Part shown: piece after piece, positions 25,588-36,888 of the stretch
Layout of the letters: each line of letters starts with the position of its first letter
Position numbering within the stretch: position 1 is the stretch's first letter
Made by a program: the position numbers and the translations under genes
Notes under the pieces: generated by a model
What the model was told of the DNA's origin: nothing
What the model saw: only the letters and a program-made list of their open reading frames with translations
The model's database searches: none
Source of the DNA: Phycomyces nitens
Lineage: Eukaryota > Mucoromycota > Mucoromycetes > Mucorales > Phycomycetaceae
Direction: 5' to 3'
Assembly (NCBI GenBank): GCA_022702545.1
Contig: JAHRBC010000002.1
Location: 7,626,001 to 7,690,000 of the forward strand
DNA length: 64,000 bases

Positions 25588-25886
25588 CTATGAAAAAGAG
25601 GTTAATTTGTGTGTATAAAGAGGTATAAAAAATGTCTTACCAGAGAAAGGCGCCAATATCAAAAAAGCAAGGAAAAGGAAAAATAAAGGGAACCAAAAAA
25701 AGGAGAGAGTCTGAAATTTTTTTTCACCTTTGAAGCATGCTGCGGAAAGCATGATGGATTGAGCCCAAAAACAATATCAAGGCCAATTTGCATCTCAGTG
25801 CTTCAAGACAATAGAGGAACATCTTTATAGTCATTCAAAATGCCTATATATAACGGCCTTTTTGATATTCAACCTCTCTTACCTTT

Positions 25887-25912
25887 ACACACACACACAC
25901 ACACACACACAC
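25887..25912. repeat. (AC)n microsatellite
   Basis: About 13 AC units upstream of companion gene 1, in the interval between the divergent arm and companion genes. Confidence 0.95.
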
Positions 25913-26024
25913 TTACTCACCCACCCAACAAAACAGTTTTTGTATGTATATTATATTTATTTTTATTTCAATTGAACAAAAACTAATAATTATAATCGAA
26001 ATATACTTTACCATATTCTAGAAA

Positions 26025-27213
26025 ATGGTTAACCAAAGAAGATTGATTGCTCCTCGTCCCACTCCTGCTCCTGCTCTCACTCCTGCCAACATGGAGCAAA
26101 TTGTCGAGATGCTCTCTGGAATTCAAGACAACATGACCAGAGTGGAAGATAAGGTCACCAATGTAGAAGGCGAGTTGGTGACCTCCAACACCAAACTGGT
26201 AACGATGGATGCCAGACTTGGTGTCATCATTGCTGGAACCCGTGAAGCCATTAAGGCCATTGACAATTTTGGAGAAGAGGTTCCTGCCACTGCCACCAGT
26301 GAACCCAGCAATGTTGCGGTTGTGGAGGCCATTGGTTTGGCCGGACCCAGCCATAAAACATCAGTGGAGGTCAATGTAAGCATTATACCTTATACTATAT
26401 TATCAATTCATTAACTTGTTTACTATATCAGAGAAAGATCCGTGAGTTCTTGTGGGAGCCAAATTTCCATGCAAATACTCCAGCAGAGATCTTGGCCAAC
26501 ACTAACAAGCCCAGGTGGAACACGGATGTTCACTTTAATGTGACTCCAAACAAGGAGTTAGTGAACAGGCTTCTTGTCATCCTGGAGCGCAAGTTTGCTG
26601 GTGATGGGATGAGAACCAAGGATCTTCGTGATAAGCTCCACAAAAACTTCATCAACAGATGCAAACAGGAGAAGATCTCTGCTGCTGCAAAAGAGATCAC
26701 GAACACACGTTCACGGAGAGCCAGACGTGCTGGTGAAGTAAGTTATCCTTGATATATTAAAAATCTATTCCAAAAAATAATAACAAGGTTATTATTAGAA
26801 CCACAAGCGCCGAACAAAGGCATACGGCAGCAACATGGTTGCCATCAACCAAGAGATGGGCCGGGATTGTGCCAATGCACTCCCCAAGGAAGCAATGTCC
26901 GGAGGAGAATCGGATGATGAAGTCTCCGAAACTGGAAGAAGACGTGTGATTCGGACCGTCCGCCCAAGTTGGAGAAGCGATGAAGTGAGTTGTTGAGCTG
27001 ATTATAAATAATATTTTGGATGACTTTAGATTACTAATGTGCAATTGATAGTACAACCAATTTATCCAAGTCATTGATAGATTCATTGGTCTCCAACTTG
27101 GAGCAAACTCTCACCAGTTGCTGTCAAGGGTTTATGGCAGAACTGTGGACGTGGCAGTCCCGACCAATTTAAATCCCAGTCTTGCTCAGTGGGCTCTTAG
27201 ACATGGGCTTTAA
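26025..27213 (+). CDS. companion protein 1 of CACTG element, 334 aa, intact
   Basis: Four exons, 26025-26375, 26432-26737, 26799-26984 and 27052-27213, with phase-0 GT..AG introns and a TAA at 27211-27213. The N-terminal region (about residues 15-80) has spaced hydrophobic residues with VEDKVTNVEG and MDARLGVI, suggesting a short coiled coil. Exon 2 encodes a conserved block ending in basic residues (RSRRARRAGE). Exon 3 encodes an acidic patch ESDDEV and the signature VRPSWRSDE. I recognise no named domain. By position it is the second gene of the element, comparable in role to the accessory DNA-binding proteins of plant CACTA elements (inference). Exon 2 (306 nt) and exon 3 (186 nt) have exactly the lengths of companion 2. 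Confidence 0.85.
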
Positions 27214-27336
27214 TAAAATAATTTTTTTTATCTCTCCATCTATTTTTTTTTGACACGCGTTACGTTTTGACAACATTTATAAAGGCAATGCTATTTCTGT
27301 TTGTTCTTTATAAAAGAGAAAAGATATTTTTTTTTA

Positions 27337-30300
27337 TTACATGCAAAGTTTCTTTGGCAAAGGAATGACCAGCATCCTCTTTATACCATTTCGGCTTGTG
27401 TGTGTGGCAGTCGCAACTTCCAAAAGAAGGCGATGCACTGGCAAGATGCACTCATTGGTAGCAGGAGAAAAACTGGGCAAACAGATGTCAACACCTTCAT
27501 CTTCGCGTGATCGTTCATAACAGACACCATTCCATCGCACAAAGGCAAAGACATGCTGGCTTTGATAGCCACGACGATTTAAACAGACAGAGGCAGAGAG
27601 AGGCAGCGTAAACTGATGAACAAAAATATACTATATCTGCCCAGTATAGGCGGTCTGGTTCTCACCAGTGCTGCTACCAAACAAAGCTTGTACACGAGAT
27701 CCACCATTTCCAGAGCTATTGTGTCCACGATAAACTTGGCCAAGGAGATTTATCGATTTCAGCTTCACAATCTGATTGTCAACAAACAACGAAGAAGAAG
27801 TGGCATGTTGATAATGCTGGAGGGTGTCAATGTCATACGTATCCACATAGTAAGCCAACAATTGAGGATAGTCAATATCACTCATTTTTGTGGCAGACTT
27901 TTGAAGCAGAGGAAACGCAGAGGGGGGAAGAGGCTCGTTACCCTTGATTGGGAATTCAGAATTCTCTGAAGCTTTGATGAAATCCAGCAATCTGAATGGG
28001 CGTCGTGTTGGTGTTGGTGTGGGTGTGGGTGTGGGGGTAGAGATAGAGGCAGAGGTGGAGGCAGAGAGGAGGTTTGAAAAGAGAGGAGTGAAGATGTCTT
28101 GGCTTGGAGATTGTAGAACAGCATTGACATAATCATTCTTGAATACGTCCTGGACAAATTTCCGCATGTAGGTTGCCTCAAACCCATTCTTTCCATTCGT
28201 GCTCACGTTCTTTAGCAATCCGTTGTACCTCTCAAACCCAAAGAGCCAATAGCCGTACACCGGTCCAAAATCATTGATGGTCTTATGAAGATGGAGGTGC
28301 AGGTGCATGTTGCAGGTGAGAAGACTTGGAGGGTAAAGGCACTCGCACTCTTGGCTGAATTGCTGAAGGTGGTGATGGGCATTGTCAACATCCTGGAAGG
28401 ACACAGATGGCTTGACAATCAGGCGGCAGGCATCCACAAAGTTCATCCAACTGTTAAACTTTTGACGCAGGAGAACGGGCTTCAACGCAACAGGCGAATA
28501 TACCAGCACCCAAGATTTCCACTCGTCTGCTTTCATGAATGGAAATCCCCTGGCAATCTTTGTCTTTAGTGAACTGTAATCACTTGGCAGCTCCATGGTG
28601 TCTGCTATCTCCTGCATCACAAGAAGATCGTCATTGGACAAATCACCACCAGAGATCCAGTTTTCAACCATTCTCTTGGCGGTTCCCAGGAAGAGGTTGT
28701 GCATGGGGTCCACCACAGTTGTGCGGACAAGATCAAGATACTGGAGGCGGTGAAGCTCTGACCATCGTACACCATTCTCAACTTCAAGTCCATGCCTTTC
28801 GGAAATCGTCTGGGCATCTTTCCAAAGTGTTGCATGGTGTCTGTTGTCAACTGATGTCCGAAGAGACCATTGTGAATAGTCAAATCCACGGAAATCCACC
28901 TGGTTTGACCCCTCCAAACGAGAGAACTGACGATTGCACTTGTAGCATGCATTGGTGCTGTTGTGTGCCGTAAACCCACTCGTCTTCCTTGCAGCTGGGA
29001 TATCGCACGCCACCATCAACAATGCACCACGGAAATTGACACCAGACGGGCACTCAAAGGTTGGGATCCTTATTCCAACAAACAACTGCTCCAGTTCATC
29101 GACCAACGGCTTGAGATAACTGTTGATCTCATCTGTCTTTGGCTCCTTGGGTCCAGGCATCAGACCGACGAGAATAGTATTTTCGGCCTTGAACCTTTCC
29201 TCCCTAGGCAAATTATTGATTACAAGATAGATGGCACCACAAGAATAGCTGATTCCATCAAAGGGTTGGAACCAGTCAATGTTCAGTGTCAGCATCAAAG
29301 AACGTGGATCTGCAACGAACAAAACACCACCCATGTCCTGGAGACCCTTCCACATTGCACCATCGTAGATATCGCACATGGTGTCTACAACTTTTAGCTC
29401 CTGGTTCCAGTGACGAATCTTGGTCTCAAAATCCGGGCGGAGGAAAAGGACTCTCAACGCCTGCTTGACGGACTGATAGACGTACGATCTCTTGGCAACC
29501 AAAGCACCAGATGACGATTGCTTCATCAATTGACAACCACATACAGATTGGGAACCGAGCTTAGCAGAATCGCACCGAAGTGGAGCAGACCCAGCTTCCT
29601 CATACACCATGTGGCAATCCTGGCACACAACGAATCTCTTTACACCCTTGGTCAAGGCAGTGAAACCCGTCATGCTTTGGAGACCAGAAAGGCTTGAGGG
29701 CAATTGGAAGTCCTGTCCATAAATCGTCAAGAGTTTGTTGATGAACTCAATCAAGACAACAGCACCCTTATCGACCACATAACGGGATGCAAACAGAACA
29801 ACGAAAATGGCAATTGCTCTGTGCACTGGGTTTTCGGGCATACCAGGAGTAGCAAAAGGGTCTATTATTTAAAAAGGAAAATTATTAACACTCAATTTTT
29901 GCTTGCTTTTGTATTATAGCTATTCAATACTGACCTTCACTATCAAACTCCTCGACCTCAATCTCCTCGACATCGGCTTCATCATCACTGTCATTGTCAG
30001 AGTCGTTGGTGATTTCGGCACCATCGCCATTGACCTCATTGTCAAGTTGATCGGCATCAACCATTTGGTCATAATCCCCAAAAGGAAAGCTGGGCTGACT
30101 GTCAACTGCCACAGATTCGGATTCAATAATCGGCATTACTGCAAATATGGGTTAGATTAGTTTATTACTCTGCACTGGTTTTCAAATAAATATATTTTAC
30201 CCTCAACGTCCAAATCCATCATATCACTTTGTGTGCCTGAGTTCAATTGAAAAATACAAGTTATTATTGCGCAGTAAATGAAAATTAACACTAGTATACA

Positions 30301-30451
30301 TACTGCTCTCAAAATCGCCAGTTTCTTCAGTTCTTGCTCTCTTACTATGGCGTTGGTAAGTGCGCTTGGATACAATAGTGAATCCTTGCTGGTTATTGCT
30401 GCATTTGTTGCAGTAACAGGCAGTAGTGTTTTGTGCGGAAATAGAAGACAT
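27337..30451 (-). pseudogene. tnp2-like CACTA transposase (copy 1), one nonsense codon
   Basis: Exons 30451-30304, 30236-30201, 30138-29935 and 29861-27337, all introns phase 1 and GT..AG, total 971 codons with stop. N-terminal cysteine cluster CYCNKCSNNQQGF, then an acidic linker (SDNDSDDEADVEE). The Transposase_21/tnp2 core follows: ILVGLMPGPKEPKTDEIN, MVACDIPAARKTSGF, NACYKCNRQF, DPMHNLFLGTAKRM, NMHLHLHLHKT and YGYWLFGFERYN, ending in LVIPLPKK. One in-frame TAG at 27631-27633 interrupts GQI-YIFVH; copy 3 has CAG TAT there, so this is a C-to-T nonsense change about 100 codons before the natural stop. A short low-complexity proline/threonine (TPTPTPT) stretch precedes it. The truncated protein might keep activity, but the conserved tail is lost. 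Confidence 0.9.
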
Positions 30452-30693
30452 AGTTTATATTATTTGATTGTGAGATAAAAAAGGAAACAAGTGCTACATA
30501 TTTTTATTTGCTGTCATTTTATAGACAAGAAAAAGGCTATTGTTCTTTGATCCTTTGCCCAAACCAATAGGATGCATCAAAATTATACTTTTTATTTTTA
30601 AAAAAAATAATGTCTGAGATGAAAAAAAGCTCTATGTTTCTAGTACCCATCTGCACCATTTATACTAGGTGAAATCGAGGGGTTTTTCCAGTG

Positions 30694-31246
30694 TGTGTGA
30701 GTTGAGGAGGTCTATAAAATAAAAAAAAAGAGAGTCAGGATAATTTGCGAGATGCTAAAGGCACATTCAACTGACCACAGATTGTTTGGATGAGCAATGC
30801 AGGCAGGATGTATTGGAATGAGCGCATGTTTATAAAGAAGCCGCCGATTTTTTAGTGTAAAGAGGTGTAAAAAAGAAAGAAAAAATGGGCCCGGATATAG
30901 GAAACGAGGGAAAGGAAAAAAGAGCAAAAAAGAAAAGAATACAAGGATATATAATTTGAAACAGAGACAGAATAGGTGTAATGGATAGAATCTAAAAACA
31001 AATGGAGCCATTCATTAGTGTGTACAAGAAGTGTTTGGATCTGCTCATCAAACTCTTTTTTTTATAAATACTCTGTATTTTATATTCTCAAAGGCCTGTG
31101 CACACACAACACACCCTTCTGCTTCCCAAAACCTTTCAATAAAACAAATATCAATTGTATGTATAAGACATTACATATTTTATATGAGATCCCATGAAAT
31201 AAAGACAATTAACAATTGAAAATTATTATTTGATATTTTGTAGATT
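30694..31246 (-). mobile_element. CACTG element 2, left arm (second part)
   Basis: Continuation of the arm after element 1. It starts with the TGT duplication and the rest of the split X exon (to about 30711). It then matches, in reverse, 1840-2180 of element 5 for some 300 bp, including a shared frame with YPLHLFCLCFKLYILVFF and LLYKHALIPIHPACIA. Polypyrimidine tracts dominate the strand of the arm gene. Companion gene 2 starts at 31247. Confidence 0.65.
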
Positions 31247-32457
31247 ATGGCAAACAGACGTGCAATTGCTCCTCGAACAACCGACGATTTCAGGGAATTG
31301 ATAGACAGATTGACCAGTGTGGAGGCTGGTTTGTCCAATGTGACTGGAGAGGTGCGTTCTGTTGGCACCAGGCTAGCCACTATGGACACCAGGCTTGGTG
31401 TTATCATCCAAGATGGTGCCAGTACCATTGCCATCTTGGATGGTTTTGGAAATGTCCCTGGGGTAACTTCTTCTGCCCCCGTTGCTGCTGCTTCCGTTGC
31501 TGCTGCCCCCATTGTTGCTGCCCTCATTGTTGCTGCTCCCGTTGCTGCTGCTCCTCTCTCCCCCACTGTGGTTGCACTTGCTGCGTTTGAAGCTCCTCAA
31601 ATGCAGGAAACCAACCGCGCGTATGTGAGTATATACTATTGAAATATATTGCTAGTCTAATACCTTCTAAAAATATATTAGGGCTTCATCAGACGCTACC
31701 TGAAGACCCAAAACTTCAGGTCCAACAACCCAGACTTGGTTGAGGCTAACAACCGAAAGCCTAGCTGGAGAACGGACGTGGCCTTTAACGAGAGTCCCAA
31801 CAAAGAGTTGGTACTCGAGATAATGGCCTATCTCCAGCCAAGGTTTCTCGAGTCTGGGTTGAGGTACCCTGACCTCCACTGGTATATATACACCAACTTC
31901 AATGGAAGGCGGACTCAGGAGAAGAAGTCTTTTGAGAAGCGAGCAGAAGCGAATGCTCACTCAAGAAGAAATGGCTGTCAGGCGGACGTGAGTTATTATT
32001 TTTATTATGAAAAGGATTCCTATTAACTCAATTGACAATCATATATTTCATCAGCATCTCACTCGCCGCCGGGAGGCATACTCCAATAACAAGGCGGCGA
32101 TTGACCAAGAAATGGACCGGGACTGCAGCAATCTCATCCAAAAGGCAGCAATGTCTGAGGGTGAGTCTGACGATGAGGGGAGCGATGCTTCGTTCGGGCG
32201 TCGCATCCTCACTGCGCGCCCAAGCTGGCAAAGTGACGAGGTAAATAAATTTGCAAAGAATATTGTTTATTATTTTTATAGAATACTAATGAATATTTTA
32301 GTTCAATCATTTCCTTGAACTCGTCGATGACTACGTGCTTGCCAGCTTGGGAACAAGACATCGTCAGATGCTTCATCGAAAGTTTGGCCGCGTCGACGAA
32401 GTAGCAGTCCCGGAGGGAATGGTCCCTCCCCCGCCTGAATGGGTCGTTAGAAATTAA
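31247..32457 (+). CDS. companion protein 2 of CACTG element, 341 aa, intact
   Basis: Exons 31247-31624, 31682-31987, 32055-32240 and 32302-32457, phase-0 GT..AG introns, TAA at 32455-32457. N-terminal segment with VEAGLSNVTGEVRSVG and MDTRLGVII resembles companion 1, followed by an alanine/valine/proline-rich low-complexity run. Exon 2 shares W-T-DV-FN--PNKELV with companion 1. Exon 3 has MSEGESDDEGSD and ends RPSWQSDE. Exons 2 and 3 have the same lengths as in companion 1 although the sequences have diverged widely, pointing to purifying selection. The partner transposase survives only as a tail just downstream on the minus strand. Confidence 0.85.
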
Positions 32458-32603
32458 AAAAATTTAAAAAAAAATAAAAAAAACCTCATCTTTGCTCCTC
32501 TCATGCACTCAATCCTAAAGACTCATTCAAATCCTATACTTGTTTATTTTATTCTGGTATGCAATCTTGTTTAAAAATGAGTAAAGACATATTTTATTAA
32601 AAC

Positions 32604-32856
32604 TTAAGCATATATTTTTTTAGGTAAAGGGATAACCAGTATCTTCTTTACATTATTTTGGGTCATATGTTCAGCCAGTGCTACTTCTAACAGAATGCAA
32701 TGTACAGGCACAATACTGTGGTAGTTGGCTGGAGAAAATTGTGGCCTACAAATGTCAACACTTTCATGTTCTCTTGTACGCTCGGAATCAAAGACAAACC
32801 AGCGAACGTACGCGAAAACATGTTGCTTATTGTGATGACGATTTAGTCGGCCATGA
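32604..32856 (-). pseudogene. tnp2-like transposase (copy 2), C-terminal tail only
   Basis: The minus strand reads in one open frame from the CACTA junction to a TAA at 32604-32606. It matches the end of copy 1: QHVFAYVRWF corresponds to QHVFAFVRW, VPVHCILLEVA to LPVHRLLLEVA, and the end is LVIPLPKK. The upstream 90 percent of the gene is missing beyond CACTA copy B at 32857. Convergent with companion 2, as in element 1. Confidence 0.85.
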
Positions 32857-34905
32857 CACTACGGCGGAAAAAACGGTAGCTAACTACCGTTTTGGTAGCA
32901 TTACTACCGTTTTTTCCCACCAAAAAAAACGGTAGTAAAGACTCTGTATAAGGCGATTTCGGTAGCTGTTACCGTTTTTTTAGTGCGAAAAAAAAGGGTA
33001 GTTATGAGGCAGGAATAGGCACAGCTACCGTTTTTTTATCCAACCAAAATCGTTTCTTTATATACTATAGCCTCTCTTTTATATTACTTTATATACTAGC
33101 ACCCATTCTTTTTTTACTGCCATTTATTTGAAATAATGGTTTATTTTTTATTATAATTTCGATTTATTTCAAATAATATTAAAATATATATAATAATAAT
33201 ATAGAAACATACCAAAAGCAAATACTATTTAATATTATAAAACGTATATGGTACAAACCTTTTACTCAATCTATACACAATGCCAACAACATGTTGTTAT
33301 GACTTGGATGGCCTTTGGTCTTCATCGATTGCTATAAAAATATTGTGGTCAGAGAATGAAGCAATCAAATAAACCGAATATATTGTTTTGGGTAGCATAC
33401 CAGTATATATTGTGCTTGTTAATCAGCGTGCCGAGCATCTTGTTGTGAATCACTGTCATGACTTGGAAGGCCTTTGGTCTTCATCAATTGCTATAAAGAT
33501 ATTGTGGTCAGAGAATGAAGCGATCAAATAAACCAAGCATATTGTTTTGGATAGCATACCAGTATATATTGTGCTTGTTAATCGGTATACCAAGCATCTC
33601 TTGAATTAATGCCACTATATGAAACGTACAGATGTAAATACTAGATGCAGTAGAAGGAGAATAGAGAATGCGCAATATGATTAATTAAAGAGTGTAAACA
33701 TATTATAATATTCTTACCATAGAAAATATATTGCTGTAAAGTCAGCTCATAAGATTTAAAACTAATTCGAATATAATGGTAGTTGGCAGAATGAGTACAT
33801 CATTAAGAAAACAATATGCATATTCTACAGAGATTCCCAGGTGGGGAGGTGGGGAACGACAAACTTTAGTGTAATATAGCTGTAAAAAATTTTCACCTTT
33901 TTTTAGTGTCTGAAAAATTATGAGATGAGTGTTTCATTCCTTGATTAAAGATAGCAGAGCTGAAGATGTGGTATACAAGATTCCAATCGGATGTTTATGT
34001 AATTGACAACCTTACATAAGGGAGGGTCATTTAGTTTTATTTCAAAAAAGTAGAGCAAAGAAAAGAAAAGAAATATAAACTAACCTCGGCGTAATACAGC
34101 TATAAAAAAATTTCATTTTTTTTGGTGCTTGAAAAAGGGCGAGATGTGTGTTTCATTCCTAGATTAAAAACAACAGAGCTGAAGATGTGGTATACAAGAT
34201 GCCAATCGGGCATTTATTAAGGTGGCAATCTTACGTGATGGAGAGTTATTCGATTTTATTTCAAAGGAGAGGACCAAAGCAAAGATAAAACAGCTAAAGG
34301 AAAAGAGGAAAAGAAAAAGTGCGCTAAAACATATACTAAAAATATGAGAGAACCAATAAGAGCAGCCTAAAGAATATTAAAGACTTAGTCTGTTTCTCTT
34401 AGATGAAGGCTTATTGCTCATTCCTAGTGGTGTAAACCTATATCAAACAGTAGAAATATTATATTAATATTAAATTGAGAATAGATGAGCAACAAAAAAG
34501 CTCTAACTTATAGTACATCTGTCATGATTGGGGATTCAGCCTCGTCATCCGTTTGAAATATCTCATCTTCCGAAAGAAAAGAACTGCTTGCTCTTTCCTG
34601 CTATAACATAATAAAAATATTGTATTAATTATAATGTATATTCAAATGTTTGTTAATTAATAAACTTGCCTGGCTGTTCTCTGCTATTTTTCTCTTACAA
34701 GTCTGGTTTGCACTCTTAAAGGTGTCTTGAAGAAGATTCTTGGCACACCACATTCTTTTGCACTTGTAAATGTGGAGTGCTATTGTCCTAGCCGTGCCTC
34801 ACTGGCCACAATCATTGATGACAGGTACGTTGATTTTGTCATCATTGACCAAGAAGTGTCTTTGCTGCTGTTGCTATTATTAGTCAAATAATCTCTTACC
34901 TACCC

Positions 34906-35782
34906 ATGGAAAAAGTAATTAGAGTATACTCCAAGCTTATCACGTCAAACTTGAAGGGCGGTAGAAATGCCAGTTTGCTTGTTGAGCGCTTTGCTGTTCA
35001 TAGCTTTGTCAGTTCAGCAAACAGCTCTCAGAATTATCCTAGTACAAGTCAGCCGTCCACATATAATGAAGCAAGTTTCTTAGATCTTCCAGATGGTGTA
35101 AGTGCTGCCCAGCTATGGGAGCCATTCAACTGACATGCCAGCTTGAATGATGATGACTTGGAAGGTGTCAGCAGCCCTGTTGTCAAGAATACTTTGGCAA
35201 AGTACTATGTGCGAAACAGTGGTATGGACAGTATTGAACTTGATGACCCGACGATTGTTGTTGCTTCTCGTCTTTGGAAAAATTCAACCGTACATTCTTC
35301 ATGTATGTACCGAAGAATAAAAACTAGACCAGACGTGGCAATCATCATGTGATGTTCACCTGTCCATACAGAAAGTGAGTATTGGTATTAGTCAAAATAC
35401 AAAATAGAGATCACTCGCATTTTTTATATTTTTATCTAGCCGTCGCAATATAACTATTCAAAGCTGGTTTGTTGGCACCGTGGAATTTTATTTTGAGCAT
35501 AAAGAGGTTGATGGCACACCGCACTTTCTGGCATTCGTTGAAGTGATGAAAGAGCATGGTACAGCAGCCCATGATTCATCTGTGCCAATCGTAATACGGC
35601 GGTCACACAGCTCAACTGGACAAACAACCCAGCCAAAATATGCTGTTAATGTGGATGACATTCAGCATCAAGTTGGGCTCATCCAGTACCCTCCGAGTAG
35701 TAATCAGTTCTTTATCATTGCACCATATTACGTGTTTAATGACAATCTGCGTGTGACCATGGGGAACCTTGCCACTTTATAA
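34906..35782 (+). pseudogene. tnp2-like transposase C-terminal remnant (copy B)
   Basis: Open segments 34906-35133, 35143-35352 and 35480-35782 are the same three found in copies A and C, including the TGA at 35131-35133. Just upstream, about 34700-34830, another piece reads KKILGTPHSFALVNVEC, resembling the HTFAFVNWF part of intact relatives. Confidence 0.7.
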
Positions 35783-35875
35783 AAATTTTCTTTTTCTTTT
35801 TTCTTTCTTTATAAATATCAATACCAAATAAAATAAAATAAAATGGCTAATAATGTCAAAAACAAAAAAATTGTT

Positions 35876-36775
35876 TCAAAAAACGGTAGCATAACTACCG
35901 TTTTGTTCACAGGCGAAAAATTATTTTTCTCAAAAATGCGCAACATCTTTAACACCAAATAAAATGCTCATTTCAATAAACAAGGTTGCCTAAAAACTTA
36001 CGAGCCCTTTCTATGGTACTACAACTACCTCATTGCCTGATGAAAAGACATTCCATGCAACTTTTATGATTCGGGATCGATGACATTACCTTTCAACCAC
36101 AATCTGCGGAGATAAAGTGCTCTAATAAATATTAATGTCATATAAAATAAAATAAAATGGCTAATAATATCAAAAACAAAAAATTGGTTTCAAAAAAACG
36201 GTAGTTATGCTACCGTTTTGTTCACACAGGCAAAAAATTATTTTTCTTAAAAATGCGCAACATCTTTAACACCAAATAAAATGCTCATTTCAATAAACAA
36301 TGTTGCCTAAAAACTTACGAGCCCTTTCTATGGTACTACAACTACCTCATTGCCTGATGAAAAGACATTCCATGCGACTTTTATGAATCGGCATCGATGA
36401 CATTACCTTTCAACCACAATCTGCGGAGATAAAGTGCTCTAATAAATATTAATGTCATATAAAATAAAATAAAATGGCTAATAATATCAAAAACAAAAAA
36501 TTGGTTTCAAAAAAACGGTAGTTATGCTACCGTTTTGTTCACACAGGCGAAAAATTATTTTTCTCAAAAATGCGCAACATCGTTAACACCAAATAAAATG
36601 CTCATTTCAATAAATAACGTTGCCTAAAAACTTACGAGCCCTTTCTATGGTACTACAACTACCTCATTGCCTGATGAAAAGACATTCCATGCGACTTTTA
36701 TGAATCGGCATCGATGACATTACCTTTCAACCACAATCTGCGGAGATAAAGTGCTCAAAAATCATAAAAAACGGT
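35876..36775. repeat. three tandem ~305-bp units in CACTA copy B
   Basis: Each unit contains the palindrome ACGGTAGTTATGCTACCGT, TGCGCAACATC, and CATTGCCTGATGAAAAGACA. Units begin near 35876, 36185 and 36495. Copies A and C have one unit each, so this is a local amplification of the subterminal region. Confidence 0.88.
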
Positions 36776-36888
36776 AGTTATGCTACCGTTTTCGGCACAG
36801 CTACCGGTCCTTCCGCCGTAGTGTAATCACTCTATCTATATAAATATTATATATTAATATGCTTTTTTTTTGATTAATATGTTTCTAG

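Larger units (their letters stand above)
24331..30693. mobile_element. CACTG element 1, complete, with three genes
   Basis: Left end CACTGCAAAAGAGGGG, right end ...GGGGTTTTTCCAGTG, flanked by TGT at 24328-24330 and 30694-30696. Joining the flanks with one TGT recreates the sequence seen intact in the neighbouring repeat unit (24086-24100, AGACTGTGTGAGTGG), so both boundaries and the 3-bp duplication are confirmed internally. Contents: arm gene (minus), companion gene (plus), tnp2-like transposase (minus). The companion and transposase converge, with 123 bp between their stop codons. TTTCACCTAGT(A/T)TAAAT occurs near both ends. The superfamily is CACTA/EnSpm by transposase type, CACT- ends and 3-bp duplication. 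Confidence 0.9.
32857..36823 (+). mobile_element. CACTA element copy B (non-autonomous)
   Basis: Ends CACTACGGCGGAAAAAACGG and ...CCGGTCCTTCCGCCGTAGTG. Same family as A and C but 3967 bp because a terminal block near the right end is triplicated. The flanks are TGA on the left and TAA on the right, so a 3-bp duplication is at best imperfect. The left flank is the tail of transposase copy 2 while the right flank is an intron of transposase copy 3 on the other strand. The element therefore sits at a rearrangement junction or has lost flanking DNA. Confidence 0.88.

Noticed and set aside
27944..28132. Plus-strand frame with repeated VG units
   Set aside because: Antisense of the Thr-Pro repeat in transposase copy 1.
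28539..29397. Two 144-codon plus-strand frames
   Set aside because: Both are opposite the conserved tnp2 core on the minus strand, with no recognisable content.
34906..35352. Two small proteins conserved in three copies as independent genes
   Set aside because: They align in order with the tnp2 C-terminal region and are in one frame separated by a single TGA, so they are pieces of one dead gene.
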